This document shows, in pieces, positions 37,684 to 50,379 of a stretch of DNA of 64,000 bases. Each line of letters starts with the position of its first letter. The stretch's first letter is position 1. Both the position numbers and the translations under genes were made by a program. The notes under the pieces were generated by a model, which ran no database searches, had not been told where the DNA came from, and was given only the letters and a program-made list of their open reading frames with translations. Location of the stretch: NCBI GenBank assembly GCA_963920525.1, contig OY986435.1, positions 224,967,293 through 225,031,292 of the forward strand, written 5' to 3'. The DNA is from Dichetophora obliterata (taxonomy: Eukaryota; Arthropoda; Insecta; Diptera; Sciomyzidae).

Positions 37684-38320
37684 TATGCTTATATGCTAAA
37701 GTCTTACATTATAAAATTCTTACATCTAAAACTTTCACAAGCACATGAATGCTTATGTTCCCATTGTAATAAAGAAATGTGCATAAGCTGCATATTCACT
37801 AATTGCTTGTCAACGGTCGCTTGTTCATGGTTTTGTTTACAAATGTTTAAAAATGAGTAGCCTTGCTGACAGTTGGTCTGTGGGTAATTTACAGTAGGTA
37901 CAGCAAGTACACTACACTAGTTTTAAGGACCATTTTCCGAACTATTGACCCCCGATAACTTCTCAGCCACTTGTGAGTGGGCTGAAATTTTTACCATTGG
38001 ATTTCGAATGGCTTAATAAAAATAAACCACGAAAAAAAAATTAAGTTTTCAAATTTCCAGTTTTCTTAAATCTTGTTGGTAGTTTCCTTACAAAAATAAA
38101 AGCTAAAACAATAGAAAAAAAAATTTTTCTTTTGTATTGCAGCGAGCAATTTTCGGTCCTTTAGACAAGAGGTTGCTAAATAGTGGGCCACACCCCCCGA
38201 GGAGCCACAGAGCAGCTCTTGTGAGGCAGCAGCCTCAAACCAATTAATGTGATTTTTACTGTTTTGTAAATTGGAAAATACATACATAAAAGCAACATTG
38301 GTACGGAAAATAAAAAAAAA
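37684..38320. other. No gene seen
   Basis: AT-rich spacer between a MITE and a LINE fragment; nothing recognised. Confidence 0.4.
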
Positions 38321-38329
38321 AAAAGACAG

Positions 38330-40090
38330 AGCAGCCCAAGGATAACACCAAATCTCATAACGGAATGTAAATTAAGACATATGCTCTACAGAAGGTGGAA
38401 GAATAATAGTAGAAATACAACATATGAAAAAGAGTATAAAAGTATAGGCAACAAAATAAATAAAAGCATAGCATCACAAAAGCTGAATTATTACACAAAT
38501 AAGATAATGCAATATTTAACTTATCCTCGGAAAACATAAAATTATAGGAAGAAAAAGATTAAACATCGACGAAACAATGGGAATAAATTTTAAGATAGAA
38601 ACGGCTTCACTTGCCAATAAACTTGCAGAGTATTTCTCGTCCCAGACGGAGAAAATAGTTCACAAATGCAATACTGCAACATGAAACAATGATAATGCAA
38701 CAGTGGAAAATTCAATCTTCGCTCACGCAACAGACGTTATTGAGATAATAAATATTGTAAAAGGTCTTGGAGAAGATAAGGCGCCTGGAGTTGATGGTAT
38801 CAGAGCAATCGATAGCAAAAGCCATTCCAATATCTTTGTTCCAATCATCTGCAAATTAATAAATTTGAGCATTACTCAATCAACTATTCCTTCAACCTTG
38901 AAAACAGCAGTAAATAAACCAATTTATAAAGGCGGAGTCAAAAATCAACTGAACAACTACAGGCCAATATCGATTCTTTCAGTAATATTAAAGTGCTTGG
39001 GTAGCGTAGTTAACAACAGATTACAAAGTATTATTGAAAAACACAAAAAATACTGATACATATGAACCAGTATGGTTTTCGGAAAAGAAAAAGAATATTG
39101 GAAAGTTACTTGGTGAATTTGCAAATTGTGTTAGTGAGAGCTTGGATAAAGGGCACCACGTGTTAGTATTGTACATAAATTTCAGTAAGGCCTTCGGTAC
39201 ATTCAACCACTCTAAACTTATAGAAGCACTACGAAGGATTGGGATACGAGGCACAACACGGTACCACAGGGATCAAAACTGGGACAAGTTTTTTTTTAAT
39301 ATTATATACCAACGAACTCCTGCAAGTTTTCAAACAAAATACACTATTTGCTTTTGCTGATGATACGGCTATTGTGATCCGAAATACTTCTCTGGATGCG
39401 GCAGTAAGGGCTATGCAGGAAGAATTAAATGAGGCTGTGAGATGGTGTCACGATAATGGTTTAGTTATAAACGCTTCCAAAACAAAAATTATGCACATAC
39501 AAAGTCCACGCTTTAAGCCAGCAGAACAACGCATTCACTTGGAAAATTATGCTTGCGCGACCACTGCGAAGGAATGCATTGAGTAAGTTGACAGCTATAA
39601 ATATCTTGATGTAGTAATAGACTGTCACTTTATCTGGTATAGAAGCACATTGAAAAATTACGAACCTCAAAAAAGCTTTATTTGCCATTTCTCATTTGAA
39701 ATATCACATTTCTGAAGGCGTATTAAAACAAGTATATTATGCATTGATGGAGTCGTGGATACGGTATGGAATACTTGCTTGTGGTAGTGAAGCAAAAACA
39801 CACATAAAAAAATTTAAAAGCTTCAAAATGCAGCTTTTGACCACACACAAAATAGCAGTCAACGAGGGATTGACGCAAGATTTAAAACTTTTCAAGTTTG
39901 GGACATATTTAAAATGAGCACCATAGTTTGCTGACAACCGCTTTATTAAACCAATACATCATCAAGTCAACACCAGAAAAAGAGCCCAAGAAATTCTGAA
40001 AACTTCTAGAAAGTACAAGAACTACGGTAGACACAAACTCAATTATATTGTTCCTAATAAACGAAATATTTACCTTTGGAAATAGTAAAT
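38330..40090 (+). pseudogene. LINE reverse transcriptase, decayed, plus strand
   Basis: The frame fragments follow a non-LTR retrotransposon ORF2 from the linker to the C-terminus. About 38340 starts 'WITPNLITECK'-like linker sequence; 38703-39056 has 'DKAPGVDGI' and 'NNYRPISILSVILK'; 39034-39360 has motif A as 'LYINFSKAFGTFNH', where the usual catalytic Asp is Asn; 'VPQGSKLG' at about 39260-39285 is motif B; 39239-39586 has motif C 'FAFADDTAIV' and 'NASKTKIMHI'; 39696-39917 continues with 'ALMESWIRYGILACG'. An A-rich stretch at about 40100 may be the 3' tail. At least four frame changes and the Asp loss make it inactive. It belongs to a different family from the 26.4-29.0 kb LINE. Confidence 0.85.
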
Positions 40091-40208
40091 AGTGTTATTT
40101 TAAAAAAAAAAATTAAAAACTTCCGTCTTAAATTCTAGTAATTAAATCTTGTAATCTTTCTCATAGAACTGAATTTCAACATTGAAATATGTAATCTAAC
40201 ACATAACT

Positions 40209-41540
40209 AGTGTCCGACCCTTTCAGCCTTTTTTGTAAGTTTCGGCCATATTGAGGCCGAATAGCCGAAACTAGCCGAAACATTTGGCAAAAATTTCGGA
40301 ACATTTCAAGAATAGCGAGAACTCTAATTTTTAATTTTTTAAAATTATAATTAATTTTTTAAATAATAAAATCTGACTCCGCTCGCAATTGGTTTAGAAG
40401 TTATATGCCCCCAAAGTTGGAAAAATGGCCTACAACTCTTGCTATTTTTTAAATTTTTCAACGAAACTACACTTTATGGGTATCATAAGGAAAGTAATTA
40501 AAATACCTAATCAACAATGAACAAGGTATCAAACATGAAAATCAATGAATAACTTTCAAAGCAATAAACATTTTAAGTGTAGTGCCTTCGTAAAAGGGAA
40601 ACCACTAGTTTTTCAGACAAATTCTATATATAAGAATAGGTATATCTTAAAAAGTTATAATATAATTTTCATGTTTGATACCTCACTGAATAGGTGAACT
40701 CGCATTGCCTTTCTTTTCATACCCATAATGCGGAACACTAAAAAATAAAAACAGCAAGATTTGTAGGCCATTTTTGCAACTTTGGAGGCTATAACTTCTA
40801 AACCAATTGCGAGCGGCCTGAAATTTTTCCAGATTTAGATTTAGGAGATTAAAATTAGTATAATTCAACAAAAAATATTAAAAAAGAGCTGTAGCTATTC
40901 TTGAATTATACCAAAATTTCTTCATCAGTCATTTAATTCAAATATATAAGTTTGGTTTAATAAAAATATTTACAACGCATTGCACAAAACAAAAATTATG
41001 AATTCGTCTATAGTTGGAATTACCTTGTTAACGCAAAACATTTTAGTAAATTTTATGCGTTCGATACTATCATTTTCGATTTTATCATCTTTATTGAAAT
41101 TTATATTAAAGTTTTATAGGTACTACTGCCAAAAATTGATAACAAAACTAATTCTGTGTGTGTGAAAAAAATGAAAAGAAAACGAAATATTTCTATTTTT
41201 ATAATACTAAACCTTTAAAAAAACAGAAATACTTTGTTTTGCAGTTCTAAAAAATTAACATTTTAGGTGCTTACTATTTTGAGTGTGTAAGGAAGTGTAC
41301 AATAAAAAACTAAATAAAAAATTATCTCATTTATTATTATAGTACACTTCAATATTCAAATAATACTTTTTTTTGTACTAGTAGTACTTTTTTCCTTTTA
41401 ATAAAAAAAAATCATTTGTAATAACTTAAATTTTCATTTTAATAACCAGTTTCGGTTTCGGTTTCCATTTCGACCGAATATTATAAAATGGCCGAATATT
41501 TGGTTTCGGCCAAAATTCCGGTTTCGGTCACATCACTTCC
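40209..41540. mobile_element. Possible nonautonomous DNA element with internal palindrome
   Basis: Both ends are rich in CCGAAA-type motifs in opposite orientation: 'GGCCGAATAGCCGAAACTAG' near the left and 'GGTTTCGGCCAAAATTCCGG' near the right. Outermost GTGTCCGACC and GGTCACATCAC are only partly complementary and I find no target duplication, so boundaries are tentative. The middle contains a separate inverted repeat (40379-40550 with 40668-40815). Confidence 0.45.
40379..40815. repeat. Inverted repeat, arms about 150-170 bp
   Basis: 'GCTCGCAATTGGTTTAGAAG', 'AAAATGGCCTACAA', 'ATGGGTAT' and 'GGTATCAAACATGAAAAT' in 40379-40550 recur inverted in 40668-40815. The spacer is about 120 bp. Transcripts would form a long imperfect hairpin. 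Confidence 0.85.
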
Positions 41541-41746
41541 GTTCTTTGTAGCGTAACGCCCGCACATAGTTTTTCTTATATCTTTAAATCCTTTGGGTCG
41601 ATTGTTGTCATTGTTTTTACTTAATATAATGTTATTTAATTACTACGCAAATATAAAAACCTTTTTAAAAATTAGACTTTTGCATTCTTTTTTTAATACT
41701 TCTTCGCACAAATCGTCCGTAACGCCAGTTTGGAAATGACCATATA

Positions 41747-43036
41747 AAGGGTCCGCCTTATAACTAGTGCTTATTTCGTGAATGGTAACACTTAGCTCAT
41801 GTCTGATTCGACAGATAATTAGTTTTATCTCTACGCTGAACGACTATGGTTTTGTATACGCTTGAACAACGCTGGGAAATATTGCGACATTACTTTGAAA
41901 ATCATGGTAATGTTGCAGAATGTGTGCGAAAATTGCGTATGGATTTTGGAAGAAGAGAAGCACCGTCAGCTCCGTATGTTCGTTATCTTGTGAAAAAAGT
42001 GAAAGAAACTGGCATCCTCATCGATAAACCAAAGCGTGAAAAGCCAAAAACAGTGCATACACCCGAGAATATTGCTGCTGTGGCAGAAAGTGTGCGTGAA
42101 GCGCCATCAACATCAATTCACCGTCGTTCTCGACAATTGAACATTTCGGAGACATTATTGAGACGAATTTTGCATAAAGACCTTGGTATGACGCCATACA
42201 AAGTCCAATTGGTTCAGGAGTTGAAGCCAACTGACCATCCAATGCGTTTTCGCTTCGCTAAGTGGGCCTGCGATTGACTTACAGAAGATGCCGATTTAGC
42301 CAAAAAAAATCATCTTTTCAGATGAAGCTCATTTTGATCTTGGCGGGTATGTAAACAAGCAAAATTGTCGCATTTGGGGCACAGAAAAGCCGCACGCATA
42401 CATTGAAAAGCCGCTGCACCCAAAACGAGTCAGTGTTTGGTGCGGATTTTGGTCCAGCGGCATAATTGGGCCATTTTTCTTCGAAAATGAGCAAGGAGTG
42501 ACCGTTACAGTCAATGGCGATCGTTATCGGGCCATATTGAACGAATTTTTGTTCACAAAAATTGAAGAGGAGGATATTGGCAACATTTGGTTTCAACAGG
42601 ACGGCACTACGTGCCACACAGCCGAAGCTACACTCGATGTTTTGCGCCCTGTTTTTGAAGATCGCATTATCAGCCGCAGAGCTGATGTCGTTTGGCCACC
42701 TCGGAGCTGCGATTTGACACCGTTGGACTATTATTTGTGGGGTGCCCTCAAAGATAAGTGTTACGCCGACAAGCCAGAGACAATTGACGCTTTAAAGGAC
42801 AATATTCGTGAAGCCATTGATGAAATACAGCTGCACACAATCGATAATGTGCTTAAAAATTGGACCGATCGTTTAGGCTACTGCATGGCCAGCCGAGGCA
42901 GCCATTTGAATGAAATTATTTTCCATTATTAACCGGAAGGATTTTACTTTCAAATAAAAAAATAAATTTGAGAAAATATTTAGTATTTTTTTTTTATAGA
43001 ATTTTCAAAAAGAAAAAAGTTATTTGGCGGACCCTT
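41747..43036 (+). mobile_element. Full-length mariner element (1,290 bp)
   Basis: The ends AAGGGTCCGCC and GGCGGACCCTT are exact 11-bp complements, with further similarity (ATAACT) just inside. TA flanks both ends (41745-41746 and 43037-43038), the mariner target duplication. The transposase gene occupies 41846-42932, and an AATAAA signal follows the stop. Length and structure are as expected for a complete mariner, but the gene is broken. Confidence 0.97.
41846..42932 (+). pseudogene. Mariner-type transposase, one stop and one frameshift
   Basis: A Tc1/mariner DDE/D transposase of about 360 residues. The N-terminal half (41846-42277) contains two helix-turn-helix regions ('LEQRWEILRHYFENHGNVAE' and the 'RRILHKDLGM' region). 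The catalytic half has 'IFSDEAHFDLGG' (first D), 'WFQQDGTTCH' (second D) and 'PPRSCDLTPLDYYLWG' (third D). I count 36 residues between the second and third Asp, unlike the 34 of classical mariner. It ends '...GSHLNEIIFHY'. Defects: a TGA at 42275-42277 where the family has Trp, and one extra A in the A-run at 42301-42309. Both are small changes, so the copy is fairly young. Confidence 0.95.
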
Positions 43037-43412
43037 TACAAAATGTTATAACTTCGCTCACCTTATTTGATATTGCATAGCAACATAAACATCTACAGAC
43101 AAGATATGGCTTCGCAGATACTTATCTTATGGAAAATGAATTATGAAAAATTAAGTTAGTAGAAAAAAAATACAGAAGATTTATATTGCAACAATATATA
43201 TTGCAAAACTTTTGCTTATACGCAAGGCTTTGGCACTTCTTATCGACCCTGTGCATTATTTACACTATTTTGACAACTATTGTATCTATTGTTTACGTAA
43301 CGCATGTGAAATCAATAGCTTCTGCTAATCGTCAAAATAAAGAAGCTGCAGCTTCGACCAGTAAAAATATTTGCAACACTGACAACAAAGATATCCGCAA
43401 ATTATGGGCAAA

Positions 43413-43777
43413 TCTATATATATAAAATAGGATGTGTGTATGTATGTAACGTATGGACTCCAAAACGGCTGGGCCGATTTTGATGAAATTTTTAGGTAAT
43501 GTTCATCTTGGTACGGTGGGTAACATAGGCTATATTTGGACCCGATAGGTGGCGCTGGGGTGGACTTATATCGAAAATTTGAATTTATGGACCAATTTAA
43601 CTGAAATTCAGAATGTATGTTTGTTTGATCATAAGAAAATAATTTGTGTATTAATGGACACGGTAGGTGGCGCTGGGGTGGACTTATTTCGAAAATTCGA
43701 TGGCGTGAAAAATATATAAATACTTTTAATTTTATTTTATAACGAGGGGAGTAGCGAAGCACACCGGGTTCAGCTAG
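43413..43777 (+). mobile_element. Nonautonomous Helitron, 365 bp
   Basis: Starts TCTATATATATAAAATAGG after A (43412) and ends CACCGGGTTCAGCTAG before T (43778): the TC...CTAG ends and A|T insertion site of Helitrons. A short GC-rich hairpin-like stretch ('GTAGCGAAGC') precedes the 3' end. Inside, 'GGTGGCGCTGGGGTGGACTT' occurs twice about 120 bp apart. No coding capacity. Confidence 0.88.
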
Positions 43778-45397
43778 TGGTTAATAAAAGAGAAACACAG
43801 AATGGGAACAACAGTTCTACACACGTATCAACACAACCAGCTGCCTCATCTATTTTAAGTTTTATAAATGAAGACATCTGTGGATGAAGATGATATGTCG
43901 CAAAATTCTTATTTCGAGAAAACTGAGTTCAAAATCTCGTATTTGTACTGAAATCTGTACTAAATCAAACTTTGTCAAGAAGTCATTAAGTCATTTAGTT
44001 AAAATGAATTTTCGTTATAAATGCACAATATCGCATTTAATTAAATTCATTGTTCTCGAAGTATAAAGATATTTTATCAAACAGGAAACGAGCTAGATAT
44101 AGAGATTTTTAGCGATAGCTTTTAATCGGAAAGAGATATTGTTAAAAATTTTTCATAAATAAATTATTCTTGAAGCTTGACTATGTTGTAAAATTTGTAA
44201 AAACATTTTGAGGAAAATGAACTCCGTCAAAAAAATGACAGATAGCGTTGTTTTTTTTTATGACAGAAAAAGTAAAAAATTGTCTTTAAACTGGTACAAT
44301 TTTTGCTAATAAATACCATGTCATTTAATAGCTTTTAAAAAATACAATTTTGAATTTTTATTATTTTAGCAACAAAACAAATTTTTGTGTCAGCTTTTGA
44401 TTAATTAATGTAACGATAAATTCACATTTTAAAGGTTGTCCTTATCAATTTTACCTCCCACTGTTTATGTTTCCTAGCTTAAACATTGAAAGTTTTTATG
44501 CTTTAAGAATTATTAACAATTTTTTTAAATAAAAATGTTACTAAGTTGCTTTTATGATTTTTGTGCACAAAATTTTATACAATATTGATCTCACGCAAAC
44601 AAATGTAAAATAAAATAATACATTTATTTGAAAATTTATGTAATATATGTACTATGAATTATATGTTTGTTGGGTATTTTAAAAATTATTTTAAAATAAT
44701 AATTATTTCATTGGTCATATTTGATAAACTTTTGTTTTCGATGTGAAATTTTTTTCTTCAATGTGAAATTTTTTGGATTATTAGTAAAAAAAAATTTTCG
44801 GCTATGGCAACCCTGGATATTAGTATCTAGAATTTTTGTGTTAGTGATAAACAAAGACCAGTCTTAATAAGCCAAGCTACCCGATTTTAGAAGCTCTTTT
44901 TTATTTTCACTGCAAAGATAACATGAAACCACAGTTGGTTAGATAATTACAATTTACAAGGCATTGGATTTTATGATGCATTTGATTAAAGTTTAAATCG
45001 AAAGTAATTTGAGTTAATCTTTACGACTCGTGCTAAAAATATTTAATACCAAACACAAAGCCACCACTCATTTTACATATAAAATCATTTACCAAAACAT
45101 GTCCTTAACGACTGAAAATAATCAGAATACAGATTAACAATTACACTGCACAATAAAAAGGCGTTCTTTTAGAAAATTCTTGATTTTTTTGTTTTAACAA
45201 AGACAGCGTAAGAATCTCTTTGAGACAAGCACTCGAACAAGCAAAATTTTATTATAATATTATGTAGGTCTCCTACAAAATGTTAGGATTTACGACAAGG
45301 ATTAAAACAAGAATAGATTTTTTCAAGTGTAAAATATATGAAGCAGAACAAAGTCATAAAATCCAAAGCCATTTATTGTTATTTGTAGACATTAACT

Positions 45398-45444
<47 letters not shown>

Positions 45445-45890
45445 ATAATCAAATACATAATCACTCTCACTTACTTACATGTGCTTGAAACTTTTATGCC
45501 TTGGTTTCTTTAGTCTAAACCATTGATTAGAGAACAAGCAAATTTGGTGGCTATTTTACATGTAAGAGTGTGTTGGTGCTCGTGTAGGGGAGAAACAATA
45601 TTGAAACGTATGAATGAATGATACATGCATTTATGTACATACTTTCATATAGGTATATTTATAAGTAGTATGTGTGATTTTGAGAGATCGTGCATCATAT
45701 GCTTGACTTTGATTTATTTGCATCATTAGCAAAGACTTCAAGTAACAACAGACTGGAAGAAAGAATTTGCAGTTGAACAATGTCAGAATAATCGTCTACC
45801 AGCTGTTTTTGTTCTTCTTTCTCTTTCTCTTTAGCTACCCAGTAGTCTATTTCAAGTTTTAAAGAAATGCTTAATATATAATGCACAATT
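43778..45890. other. AT-rich DNA with a (CA)n tract
   Basis: No gene seen. A (CA)n run is at 45399-45439. 'TATGGCAACCCTG' at 44804-44816 looks like a hAT right end, but no matching left end was found. Confidence 0.4.
45399..45439. repeat. (CA)n microsatellite
   Basis: About 20 CA dinucleotides with one AA interruption. Confidence 0.95.
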
Positions 45891-45894
45891 CTGA

Positions 45895-46090
45895 ATAGTG
45901 TTGAATATGTTCCAATGGTCGTACAGGGCTTAAATCAAATAACAGACTTGAATAGAAACTATTTAGGCCGCCTAGTTTGGTAAAATACCCCAATGTGCGC
46001 TGCTAAACGAAGTTTTTTTTTTGCAATGTTAAATAATGTTGAAAATGTCCCAATGGTCGTACAGGGTTAAAATGAAATAATAGACTTGTA
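45895..46090 (+). repeat. Tandem repeat, about 130-bp unit, split by the 46091-50884 insertion
   Basis: Two units begin at about 45898 and 46028, sharing 'CCAATGGTCGTACAGGG', 'AATAGACTTG'-like and, in the first, 'AGGCCGCCTAG' and 'CCAATGTGCGCTGCT'. The second unit breaks off at 46090 and resumes at 50885-50965 ('GGCTGCCTAG', 'CCAATGTGCGCTGCT'). The end, near 51020-51060, has 'GGTCGGGCCGTTTTCGAG'. I take this to be an older element with internal repeats. Confidence 0.8.
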
Positions 46091-46948
46091 CACACGCAGA
46101 GAAAAGACATGGTTGAGACATGATTACTGCAGTAATAATTTGTTTACTAAAATTTTTGTACTACTCCTGCAAACACTAAATTTTGACTTAATGAAGTCAA
46201 TATTTACTAATGGTGGTACCAAATATAACATTATGGTTGAAATCATACTATCGTGAACGTATTATGATTGCCTCAACTATTTGTTGCAGCGAAAATGTTG
46301 TAGTTCTGTCAATCATGGAAAATGTGAATATTATGATAGAGACAAACATACTAGAATTTTGAATATTTGTCTGAACTATTGTTTGATCGTGGGCAAACAA
46401 AGCAGCACACAACCAAAAATTTAAAGAACTAATTTTGTCTGAACAGTTTGCAGGAAAATCGTTCAATTCATTCAGAGACAATGGGCCTTAATAATAAACA
46501 TTTTGAATTCGACTTAAATTTAGTGTGAGCTTTTCGAACATTATTTCTATAGAATTTGTTGTCAAAAAGCTTACATTCCAACCTAAATTGGTGCGTCAGC
46601 GTCATTTATCTGCCAAAATTGGCTCATGCACACACATTTTGTACGAAGCCTACCGAAATATGCAACGCACTAACAGGCATGCTACACAAGCCAGAATACT
46701 GGCTCTGTAGTTCGAAAAACTCAATGCATTCATATTATTTTACAAATACTCTCACACTGGATTCACTTTCTCGCCACTTTCATCTACTGGCAGCAAAATT
46801 TCAAAGCCAGTGGATTTTGACAGCAGCGGCCAGTGTATGTCAAAAAGGGGGGTATCAGTGTTGTTTTTTATTACTTTTGCTGGGTTTATTTAGGGTTTTC
46901 GTCGATTTCGTACAGGAAGCAAAACTGATAGCTTGTTTACTATTAAAA

Positions 46949-47105
46949 TAAAAAAAAAGTATAGCAGTGAGAGGACTGCCGACCGAAGCGAAAACCTATA
47001 TATAAAATATTAGTATTCCCTGGAAGACGTTGTCCTGCCACGGACCGCCTTACTGCTATATAAGAATTTTCATGCTAATAGGGGGTTTCGGACTATGCTA
47101 CATGT
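46949..47105. repeat. Dispersed repeat, inverted copy of 18806-18962
   Basis: Contains 'CCGACCGAAGCGAAAACC', 'TATTCCCTGGAAGACG' and, at its edge, the palindrome CTACATGTAG, repeated again at 47130 and 47168. Confidence 0.75.
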
Positions 47106-47814
47106 AGGATGGATTTGACAGGTCGGACGGACATGTAGGATGTGCGAAAGCTCATACTGCAGCCCGTCCTACATGTAGGATGAAATCAAAAAGTTTTAAA
47201 ATTTCCGCTCTGATTTTGTTCTTCTCTATGCCACCTTGTTTGTAGATTTCCTTGGTAATTGTTGTTGGCACAGTTAGCCAGAAATTTTTTGTAGACGTTG
47301 TGAATTCTAATCGTATAGCTACAGTCGGCATATGAAATTAGAATAAGTTTTGTTAAGAGCTTATAACAATTTATTAAATTTTTTATATATTACTAAAACT
47401 ATTTCTTTTAAGCAAAAGTGTAACCAGATCAAAAATACATATAATTAAAGTATTTTATTTAAATTATTTCATTATTGAATAATATAAAAAATTAAAGCTT
47501 ATTTATATCAATTTATATCATAACACTAACACAATATACATGTTCAGCATATCTATACTGCGTTGTGTATTAAAAATAGAATATTCTAAAATTAAGAAAT
47601 ATCTATAGCTTATAAATTTTATATAATCCATATAAGAAATTAAGCTAAAGAGTTTTAAAAAATAGAATGCTTAGGATAAGCAGACCTTAGTTATTCAATT
47701 ACTACTGAAAATATTAATTATTTTGCAGGTTTAATACGTAATTGTTATTATATAAATATACATAAATATTCTTTAAATTTCCTCAATGAGCTAAATTGTT
47801 CATTTATATGAACT

Positions 47815-47816
<2 letters not shown>

Positions 47817-47852
<36 letters not shown>
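47817..47852. repeat. (TA)n microsatellite
   Basis: About 17 TA dinucleotides. Confidence 0.95.
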
Positions 47853-47854
<2 letters not shown>

Positions 47855-48179
47855 CCGATACGGTAACACTTTTACTAAAAACAAATAGATTTACCAATAT
47901 TATATATACTTTTTGATTCATATGTATAAACTGTTTTCTAAATTAGTTCGATGTCATATGCTGACTGTAGCTACGAATAAACATCCACAAAAAATTAAAG
48001 CTTACTGTACAACAATAACTACTTAGCAAATTAACAACAACAACGCAAAGAGAATTACAAGATCCCAGCGGTTGCACAGCGTTAGAGGGGATGAACCGAA
48101 TTGGCGGCGTAAAATATACAGCACTTTGCATGCTATATTTTCTGTTTGCCTGCTGTTTCGTTCATTTTTTTAATTTTTT

Positions 48180-49052
48180 AACAGTTTTTTAAGTTTACAA
48201 TATTACAAGTTTACGAAATATGTTGCAAGTACAAGCTCTCGAATTAATTGTGTCGCAAATTGATAATATGCAAATAAAATAAAATATTTGCGCTAAAACA
48301 CGACCGAAATGTCAAAATTTGTAATTGTCAAAATTTCATCGTCCATTTGACACAGCAAAAAAGACAAATTTATTTCAACACACACAAATTTTATTCAACT
48401 TGATATTTTCTATCCTACCACGACTGATTGACACACAGCCATAGTTGACAACTCTGAATATAAAATGCCGCAGTGGTGAAAATAAAAAGCCACTGACAAA
48501 TACAACAAGTGTGAAAATTGTCAAACTTTGCTTGACGATATGTAATAAAATAAGAGCATGCATGTAATTATTTGAATGTTCAACATATGCCTTTATCACA
48601 ACTTAAAGATTAAAATGTTAAAACACTCAATATATACATTATTTTTCTTGTTTGCAAACGAAGTTCCAGCAGAAAAAAGAAAAAAAAGAAGAAGATGGAT
48701 CCATTTTTAAATCTCACCATGAATAGCAGCTGTTTGAGTAAAAGCAAATTTTTCAAAAATGTTGACAAATACATCAACTGAAGAAATTGTCAAACTTTAA
48801 AGGCATATATATATAAATATAAACCGAATTAATAATAAGTTTTGGTTGTAAACATCTTATTGCAACCTAACTTAAGTATTTATATACTAACAAACAGATT
48901 ATATGCATTAATTTCAGGAGTTGCCAAGTGATTTCTTTGTGAGCTTGCGGCCGAATGACGAATTCCTTGGAAAAATACGATGATGCAAACGAATTATTTA
49001 CCCTCTACCAAAATCGTTCAACGCACCTAAAGAAGTTTTCACTTCAAAAAAC
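48180..49052 (-). repeat. Dispersed repeat, copy B (uninterrupted)
   Basis: Inverted relative to copy A (14934-18000). It runs without the two insertions seen there, so it serves as the empty-site reference for the POLR3K/YRDC element and for the 15690-16083 MITE. No coding capacity. Confidence 0.85.
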
Positions 49053-49502
49053 AACAAGTAAAGCACACGCAAATTGAAATAGCAGTGAGAACCTTCGCAT
49101 TCGATGGAATTTTTTCAATGAACTTTCAAGTGCATGTGTAGCACCTCTTGCTACTATCATGAAAGTTCGAAATTTTTCGAATCATTCGAACAGTACAAGT
49201 ATTCTTTCGCACTCTCACTGTCACAGGCCTGTGTAAGCGGCCTGTAAAGCAACTTGATTCGAATTTCCAATTTTGACGATGCGTTCGGTAGCGAAGTTGG
49301 CTGCAACAAAGAGAACGAAAAGAAAAATAAGAACAAAGGCAATGATTGTTTAAGTTCACGCAGCGTTCAGTTTCGGTAGCGCTCATTGAACATTTGCGTT
49401 ACGTTTCTACATATTTCGCAATTCTGATCATAGTTTGTTTTGCATACATATTGCAATTTTTGTCACAATGCACTCAATGTACCATGTTTATGAATGGCTT
49501 TA

Positions 49503-49911
49503 GAACCCGAACAGAACCAAAGCGAATGTAGCGCATTCGCCGTGCAACAAAATACATGAAAATATATGCAGCCGCCAAAAATGAAACCGCCGTATAAAAG
49601 CGCGACGGCTAATTATCTCTGACGGCTGGCGGATCTCTCTCTGAGTGACTTAAATGTTGCCATATTTTTGCTAAAATTGGGTACGTTCAGTGTTATTTTA
49701 TTAGTTTTTGCTATGATCTGACATTCTATTTTTGTGTCTGTGTTGCATTCACGTAAATTTAAAGCAAAACATAAAATAATTTGTATAATTCCCAAAATTA
49801 AATGCAACCGTGATCCAACAACTACCACCACTCCAATTCTGGACGGGTTCTTAGCGTATTTCGCCGAGAGAGGGCCACCAACCATCAACCGCTTTTGTTC
49901 TGTTCGGGCTC
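49503..49911. mobile_element. 409-bp MITE with TTA flanks
   Basis: The ends GAACCCGAACAGAACC and the complement of the right end, GAGCCCGAACAGAACA, start inverted repeats of about 22 bp (through AAAGCG). TTA lies outside both (49500-49502 and 49912-49914), a Harbinger-type duplication. Inside is GCCGTATAAAAGCGCGACGG, with a TATA-box-like core in a GC-rich setting. Confidence 0.8.
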
Positions 49912-50379
49912 TTAAGGTCCAATTATAATAGAAGTTACGTTGTGTGATCTAATGTTAGTTGAGGAGTGCGTTCTTTCACTTATTGTTTAAAATAATGCCT
50001 TCTTATACAAGTTGCTATAATAAACGTAACGTAACGGGACGTATTGATCCGTGGATTTTGGATTTCTACGTTACTTTACATTACGTATTTTAAAAAGCAA
50101 CTGAACATTGAGGTTAGATTCGATTAGTGTGCAATGTGTATAGTTGAAACTACGTTTTTTGTTAAGTTTACGTTATTAATGTGATAGTTCTATACATCCA
50201 CAGCTATAGATGACGAAGTTTAAATTGAACTTGTACAGGAACGTGCAATTATTTACAACAACTGCCTGGATACAATTGTTATAACGATTTCTTACATTGC
50301 GTCCAGTCATGATGACAGTTGACAGCATTACGTTACGTCTATTATAATTCGAGCTTTATTCGGGCGACCGGCAGTATCA

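Noticed and set aside
42018..42617. Antisense frames within the mariner
   Set aside because: They are shadows of the transposase reading frame on the other strand.
44804..44816. hAT right end (TATGGCAACCCTG)
   Set aside because: No matching CAGGGTTGCC left end at a sensible distance was found.
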